Assembly (NCBI GenBank): GCA_021825365.1
Contig: JAKAHR010000001.1
Location: 124,001-188,000 of the forward strand
Source of the DNA: Nitrospirota bacterium
Lineage (GTDB): Bacteria > Nitrospirota > Thermodesulfovibrionia > Thermodesulfovibrionales > UBA6898
Direction: 5' to 3'
Length of the DNA stretch: 64,000 nt
Shown: positions 59,657-64,000 of the stretch, one piece after another
Numbering within the stretch: the stretch's first letter is position 1
Layout of the letters: each line of letters starts with the position of its first letter
Notes under the pieces: model-generated
Seen by the model: only the letters and a program-made list of their open reading frames with translations
What the model was told of the DNA's origin: nothing
Databases searched by the model: none
Program-made: the position numbers and the translations under genes

Positions 59657-60346
59657 CTAGGCCGGGACAGGGGAGGTTTCGACGAGCCGTCCGGAGTGCA
59701 TGCGCAGCTGCCGCGCGGCCTGCCGGGCCAGGTCGCCATTGTGCGTGATGAAGATAAACGTGACCTGCCTCTCCTTGTTGAGCTTCCTGAAGAGGTCCAT
59801 GATCTCCGCCTCGGTCTCCTCGTCGAGGTCTCCCGTCGGCTCGTCTGCCAGGATGACCTCCGGATCGTTGATCAGGGCGCGGGCGATCGCAACGCGCCTC
59901 TGCTGGCCCCCCGACAGCTGGGACGGGAACGAATTGATCTTGTCGCTGAGGCCGACAACGGAGAGATACTCCTCCGCTGCCTTGCCCTTCGCCGTCGCAC
60001 CCGCAGGTCCGAAAAGTCCGGGCAGGATGATGTTCTCCTTCGCCGTGAGGATCGGAAGGAGGCTGGCGAACTGGAACATAAAACCGATCTTCCTGTTTCT
60101 GTATTCAGACACGCGGTCGTCGTCAAGACCGCAGATATCGCTTCCCTCATAGAGCACCTTCCCTGAAGAAGGCCTGATGATCCCGCCGATGATCGACAGG
60201 AGGGTCGTCTTCCCTGATCCGGAATGCCCGACGATGGAAAGAAAGTCGCCTTTCTCGATCCTGAGCGAAACGCCGTCAACCGCGCGTATCGAAAGATCGC
60301 CGACCGCGTATTCCTTGCATATGTCGGAAAGCTCGATCTGGGACAT
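59657..60346 (-). CDS. ABC transporter ATP-binding protein (LolD/MacB type), second cassette
   Basis: 229 residues. Walker [10 protein letters not shown] near residue 40, signature [15 protein letters not shown], Walker [13 protein letters not shown] and switch His in FITHNGD. It lies one base after the permease gene, its membrane partner. It is only partly similar to the ATPase at 56.6-57.3 kb, so the two cassettes are not a recent duplication. Confidence 0.93.
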   Translation of the reverse strand: MSQIELSDICKEYAVGDLSIRAVDGVSLRIEKGDFLSIVGHSGSGKTTLLSIIGGIIRPSSGKVLYEGSDICGLDDDRVSEYRNRKIGFMFQFASLLPILTAKENIILPGLFGPAGATAKGKAAEEYLSVVGLSDKINSFPSQLSGGQQRRVAIARALINDPEVILADEPTGDLDEETEAEIMDLFRKLNKERQVTFIFITHNGDLARQAARQLRMHSGRLVETSPVPA

Positions 60347-60347
60347 C

Positions 60348-61544
60348 CTATTCCTTTCTGATGGCCAGCAGGGGCTCCAGTTTCTTGAGCCTGCGCACCG
60401 GGGAAAGCGCCCCGATCACGCAGATGCCCGTGCCTGCGGCGAGACTGCAGATGCCGATAATGATCCTCTCGATGGTCCGGAGGTCGGCAGATACGTTTTT
60501 GAGCATCATGAAGTGCTTGCCCAAAAAGACGGATATGGTCGTGCCGGCGATGATGCCCATGAGGCTGCCGGTCACGCCGATGAAGAGCACCTCGATCAGG
60601 AAGAGCCTGCTGACATGAGACTCCCGGGCTCCGATCGCCCGCATGATGCCGATCTCCCATGACCTCTCGTTGGCGATCGCCGAAAAGACCGCCCAGACCA
60701 GAAAGATGGAAAGCACCGCAGCGAGCGTCACGGTCACGATGAAGACCCGGTTGAGGTCCCGCAGGGTGCCGAGGATATTCCTGCCGATGTCCTTGCGCGC
60801 CACCGCGTCCACCTGGATAAAGGAGTCCTCGATCTTGCCTGCCACAACATTGGGGTCGACACCCTTGCGCACACGGGCGAAGAAGATGGATGCCTGTCCC
60901 GGCTTCAGGGCGGTCTTCCCCTTGGTCAGGATGTCCTCTATATTGGATTCATCGATAAAGATGGCGGTGTCGAGGCCGGTGCCCGTCTTTTCGAGGACCC
61001 CCACCATCTTAAACATATTGCCGAACAGGACGCCGTCCACCTCCGTAAGGCCGACGCTGATATTCATGGCGGACTCATTGCCGACGAGGGCCTCGCCCTT
61101 CTTCAGGCGCCTTCCCAGGGCCTTCGCCAGCCACGGCTTGATGATAAAATCCGTGTCCTGGTTAAAGGCGACTACGACGGTCTCCGGCACGTCGCAGCAC
61201 TGACCGACGATGCTCGCCAGATATGTCTGGTGCGTCAGGCTCTCGATGCCCTCCACCTGTTTGATCTTCTCCTCCAGCCCCCGGTCCAGGTAAAAGGTCT
61301 TCACCGTATTTTCGAGAAGCACGTCTTCCGCGGCACCCCGCGACCCCGCGGGCACGATGATCACGTCGGCGCCGAGCCGCTCTGAGGCGGTCTTCACCAC
61401 CGAGTCGACCCGCCGCACAAAGGACAGCACAAAGACAAGGGCCGTCACGAGCAGTCCGATCGAGGCGATCAGGACGGCGGTCCGCAGAGGTTTTCTCCTG
61501 AGGTTTCTCGTTGCGAACGAAAGAAGGGTAAAGGAATCGGTCAT
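60348..61544 (-). CDS. FtsX-type ABC transporter permease, second cassette
   Basis: About 398 residues with the MacB/FtsX layout: an N-terminal helix (about residues 18-40), an extracytoplasmic domain (about 45-270) and three C-terminal helices, with the coupling segment ERSWEIGIMRAIGARESHVS. The extracytoplasmic domain has a Cys pair (VGQCCDVPE) that could bind metal or be redox active. The ATG chosen is two codons inside a GTG. A TATAAT lies 8 bases before it and a strong hairpin separates it from the cytochrome gene upstream. Confidence 0.9.
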   Translation of the reverse strand: MTDSFTLLSFATRNLRRKPLRTAVLIASIGLLVTALVFVLSFVRRVDSVVKTASERLGADVIIVPAGSRGAAEDVLLENTVKTFYLDRGLEEKIKQVEGIESLTHQTYLASIVGQCCDVPETVVVAFNQDTDFIIKPWLAKALGRRLKKGEALVGNESAMNISVGLTEVDGVLFGNMFKMVGVLEKTGTGLDTAIFIDESNIEDILTKGKTALKPGQASIFFARVRKGVDPNVVAGKIEDSFIQVDAVARKDIGRNILGTLRDLNRVFIVTVTLAAVLSIFLVWAVFSAIANERSWEIGIMRAIGARESHVSRLFLIEVLFIGVTGSLMGIIAGTTISVFLGKHFMMLKNVSADLRTIERIIIGICSLAAGTGICVIGALSPVRRLKKLEPLLAIRKE

Positions 61545-61575
61545 ACACACTTATTATATAGGATATGAACGTCTG

Positions 61576-61607
61576 CCTGCCAGGCGGCCCGAAGGCCGCC
61601 TGGCAGG
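61576..61607 (-). other. Strong intergenic hairpin between the cytochrome and ABC permease genes
   Basis: A perfect 14-base-pair stem (61576-61589 with 61594-61607) closes a CGAA tetraloop. There is no T-run on either side, so it is not a classic terminator. Its position, 17 bases after the stop of an exported cytochrome and 31 bases before the permease, fits an mRNA-stabilising or processing hairpin that sets different levels for the two genes. Confidence 0.75.
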
Positions 61608-61624
61608 AGAGTGTAAGAAGTGCC

Positions 61625-62779
61625 CTATTTCTTGTAGACGGAGTCGAGGCCGCAGAGGATAGCGGTCTTGTCGCCCAGGCCCATGCCCTTGTGGCAACCA
61701 AAGCAGGTGGATACCGGCTTGCCGACGATCTTCTTGGCATCGGCATCATACAGCTGGATCATGCCGTCGGTGATATTCACCGCCTTGCCGTCCTTCATGA
61801 CCGGCTTGCCCTCGGCATCGCATGCCTCGGCCTTGCCGTTTCTGAGCGTAAGGACCGCATACTTTCCATCCGGAGTAGGCTGTACGTCATGGTTCTCGCC
61901 GCCTGTGCTCATCTTCTCGTCGACCATCGCGAGGGTATTTGCATCCAGCACCCACATGCGGTCTCCGGCAGACTGGTAGATCAGCTTGTCGTCAGGGCTG
62001 AAATATTCCCTGAAGGTGATCGTCTTGCCGGGCGTACCGGTATGGGTCGCCTTCTTTATCTCCTTCATCTTGCCGTTTTCAAGCGCCTTGAGGTCCACGG
62101 TCACGAAGTCGATCTTGCCGTTCATCTTGCCGTCTTCACCCTTCATGGTGAAGGTCAGGACGAACTTGTCCATCTTGTTGCTGTTGATGCCGTGGACGAA
62201 CTGATAGGAGCCCGGCTTGTAGCCCAGGTCGCTCACGAACACGCGGTGTTTGTGCTTCATGGTGGCCTTATCAAACACGTCGACATAGGCCTCAGTGCCC
62301 ATGAATACGGGCATGTAGTCGCCCTTCGACTGGCCGGAGGCGCAATAGATCGGCATCTTCTTCTCGCCGCCGCTGGACCTCTTGTCAGGGTCCATCGCAA
62401 CGTCGGTGATCACCTTTCCGGTCTTGAGGTCGGACTTGCCGACATGCTGTTTGCCATTAGGGTCGAGCTGGTAGGTGGACCAGAACATTACGGTATTGTT
62501 ATTGGCATCGATGCGGGCATCGTGGGTCTTGTGGGTCTTCGTGTTTCCGATGTTGACCATGTCCAGACCGTTGACCTTGATCGGGTTATCGGCGTTATTA
62601 GGGTCAATCGTGACGTCAGCCTTTGCAAAGTGGCCGCCGTGGCCGGCGACATACACCGTGGCGCTATAGATCTTCTTTGCGGCGACAACGACAGCGGTCT
62701 TCGAATCTACGGTGGTAAAGGCAAGGTATCCGCCGAATGCGAGGGATACCATTACGGCAACAAGCAAAATTTTCTTCAT
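61625..62779 (-). CDS. Exported beta-propeller-like monoheme c-type cytochrome
   Basis: 384 residues. A signal peptide (about 1-20) precedes a region of repeated beta-rich segments with Asp/Asn/Gly turns (DARIDANNNTVMFW, TFREYFSPDDKLIY, HDVQPTPDGKYAVLTLRNG), as in YncE/cd1-type propellers. One CXXCH heme site (CFGCHKGMGLGD) lies near residue 365. I do not recognise a named family. The gene has a strong ribosome binding site (GGGAGA) and heads an apparent operon with an ABC permease and ATPase. It is probably a periplasmic electron carrier or a heme-bearing substrate of that transporter. Confidence 0.75.
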   Translation of the reverse strand: MKKILLVAVMVSLAFGGYLAFTTVDSKTAVVVAAKKIYSATVYVAGHGGHFAKADVTIDPNNADNPIKVNGLDMVNIGNTKTHKTHDARIDANNNTVMFWSTYQLDPNGKQHVGKSDLKTGKVITDVAMDPDKRSSGGEKKMPIYCASGQSKGDYMPVFMGTEAYVDVFDKATMKHKHRVFVSDLGYKPGSYQFVHGINSNKMDKFVLTFTMKGEDGKMNGKIDFVTVDLKALENGKMKEIKKATHTGTPGKTITFREYFSPDDKLIYQSAGDRMWVLDANTLAMVDEKMSTGGENHDVQPTPDGKYAVLTLRNGKAEACDAEGKPVMKDGKAVNITDGMIQLYDADAKKIVGKPVSTCFGCHKGMGLGDKTAILCGLDSVYKK

Positions 62780-62906
62780 ATCATTCTCCCAGTAACACTT
62801 TTTTATTTTTATTTCGGTCTGCTGCAGCCTCGAGGAAAGAATCCGCGATCTTCATCTACCACCCCCCTTCCAATGCGCTTATATTCATACCCTCTAGTTA
62901 TAGATT

Positions 62907-62937
62907 AAGATACCATCCGGTCTTTGCCCTTTGTCAA
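62907..62937 (-). promoter_or_regulatory. Possible promoter of the monoheme cytochrome gene
   Basis: TTGACA (62932-62937) and TATCTT (62907-62912) with a rather long 19-base spacer lie about 130 bases upstream of the ATG, leaving a long untranslated leader. Confidence 0.35.
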
Positions 62938-62990
62938 CTTGAAATTGTAACTTTAGATGTGTTATCAGACCGGCAATATCGCACTGCAGA

Positions 62991-64000
62991 CTAGGTATCC
63001 AGGGCCTCCCGCACCTTGGCGAGAAGCTCTGTCGGAGAAACCGGCTTGCTGATAAAATGGATCCTCATGTCGCTAAAACCCCGGCGCTGAATGATATCGT
63101 CCGCATAGCCGCTCGAAAAGAGGGCCTTGATGCCGCTTTTCATTCCCGTAATCTCATCGAAGACCTCCTTGCCGGTCTTCTTCGGCATGATGACATCGAG
63201 GATGAGGAGGTCAATATCCTCCATGCGCTTCCGGAACGTCTCGACCGCCTCACCGCCGTCCTTCGCCGTGATCACCACATACCCCCGTTCTTCGAGGATC
63301 GTCTTCATCAATCCGCGTACGGTATCGTCATCCTCCGCCACGAGTACCGTCTCGCTCCCCCCGACGATCTCCGGCTGCTCCCGCGATGGAATCTCTTCGG
63401 GCACGACATCGATGAGGGGGAGATATATCCGGAACGTCGTGCCCATGCCGATATCGCTGTACACGTTGACAAAGCCCTCGTTCTGCTTGACCACGCCATA
63501 GACGATCGCCAATCCGAGGCCCGTCCCCCTGCCCTGCTCCTTGGTGGTAAAGAACGGCTCGAATATCTTCTCCCGCGTCTTAGCGTCCATGCCGGCGCCG
63601 GTTGATCAGGCTGACCGTCTGGTCGCGGTCGATTACCAGCAGCATCACGGCGGCGACATTGAAATACTGCTGCGACCTCTCGTAGAAGGCCCGAAGCTTC
63701 TCCTCGCTTTGTTTCAGGGCCTCCTCGTCGCGCACACGGTCCGTTATGTCCCTGCCGTAGACGATCATCTCATCGAGCAGACTGCTCCTGAAAGCGGTCA
63801 GAAAGGGCGTCAATGGCATGGAAGAGCTGATCCCCCCCCTGATCTCGCCTTCCTTATACCCCTGCTTTTCATGACATTTCAGGCATGCCTTCTCTGTCTT
63901 CAGAGGAACCATCAGACGCATATACCGCCTGTCACCCATGGTCTGAATCGAACTCACCTCAGCCGCACCCTTCTCGCAGGCTATCAGGGCCTCTGTTTCC
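62991..64000 (-). pseudogene. Hybrid histidine kinase with internal deletion and frameshift (partial)
   Basis: Read from the right edge, the frame is open from beyond the window: a Tll0287/DUF3365-like sensor region with a heme-type motif [10 protein letters not shown], a membrane/linker region, then a PAS start ([17 protein letters not shown]). It stops at 63580. A second frame resumes at about 63605 with TGAGMD, the ATPase G1 box, and continues with [23 protein letters not shown] and a complete receiver domain (LLILDVIMPKKTG). The rest of PAS, the HisKA His box and the N box are missing and the frames differ. The junction lies near 63600-63625. Either the gene is broken or the assembly collapsed there. 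Confidence 0.8.

Noticed and set aside
61565-62908. A 447-codon plus-strand open frame
   Set aside because: Antisense to the monoheme cytochrome, whose signal peptide, heme motif and ribosome binding site support the minus strand.
1-64000. CRISPR arrays, tRNA/rRNA genes, insertion sequences, integrases or phage genes
   Set aside because: No direct-repeat arrays, clover-leaf candidates, transposase motifs or attachment-site duplications were seen on reading both strands.

Overview
The window is a 64 kb piece of a GC-rich chromosome, densely coding on both strands, with no rRNA, tRNA, CRISPR array, prophage or insertion sequence that I can see. The gene mix suggests a free-living respiratory bacterium with both anaerobic and microaerobic traits, of the kind found in Nitrospirota or deltaproteobacterial-type lineages. 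The evidence is multiheme c cytochromes, a CooC-type nickel-insertion ATPase, a methanogen-type thymidylate synthase, a caa3 oxygen reductase, NosL, many PilZ/GGDEF/histidine kinase genes and IscU/TusA-type sulfur chemistry. The lineage is an inference from gene content, not a phylogenetic result. No gene-free stretch exceeds about 300 bases.

Layout: 0-3.3 kb holds a partial cytochrome b, a 13-heme cytochrome and an M56 metallopeptidase with a small membrane-anchored partner. 3.4-11.9 kb holds argJ, a CooC-like ATPase, thymidylate synthase, a receiver-PilZ protein, ileS, a TPR protein, an Smr protein and a HAD hydrolase. 11.9-17.0 kb is one operon read on the minus strand, SCO-CoxA-CoxC-CoxD-CoxB-CtaB, encoding an A2-type caa3 oxidase. 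17.1-20.8 kb holds an M23 peptidase and an iron-sulfur operon, Rrf2-TusA-like-NifS-like-IscU. 20.8-23.8 kb is greA-pyrK-pyrD-SAM hydrolase. 23.9-35.1 kb is mostly housekeeping: diguanylate cyclase, proS, RNase E/G, ychF, NUDIX, queE, nicotinate phosphoribosyltransferase, glgB.

35.2-42.0 kb is a minus-strand operon: a TPR/outer-membrane barrel protein, a FecR protein, a fibronectin-like/beta-helix lipoprotein and a CHASE2 adenylate/guanylate cyclase. It looks like an envelope sensing or surface-display system. 42.1-44.7 kb pairs a MATE exporter with a cysteinyl-tRNA synthetase paralogue lacking most zinc ligands. 44.7-49.9 kb holds PilZ and MEDS-domain signalling genes. 50.0-54.4 kb holds an ABC-F ATPase and ilvBN. 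54.6-62.8 kb holds two metal- or redox-related ABC cassettes, one with NosL and a DUF2318 protein, the other with a monoheme cytochrome. The window ends inside a hybrid histidine kinase that has lost its catalytic middle.

The most notable observations are: (1) a NifS-like protein whose PLP lysine position is glutamine, in an operon whose promoter carries a close match to the IscR type 1 operator; (2) seven genes whose promoter -10 element lies only 6-12 bases before a start codon that lacks a Shine-Dalgarno sequence, pointing to leaderless or nearly leaderless mRNAs; (3) the cysteinyl-tRNA synthetase paralogue; (4) the CHASE2/FecR/barrel operon; (5) the two metal/redox ABC cassettes; (6) the internal deletion in the terminal kinase gene.
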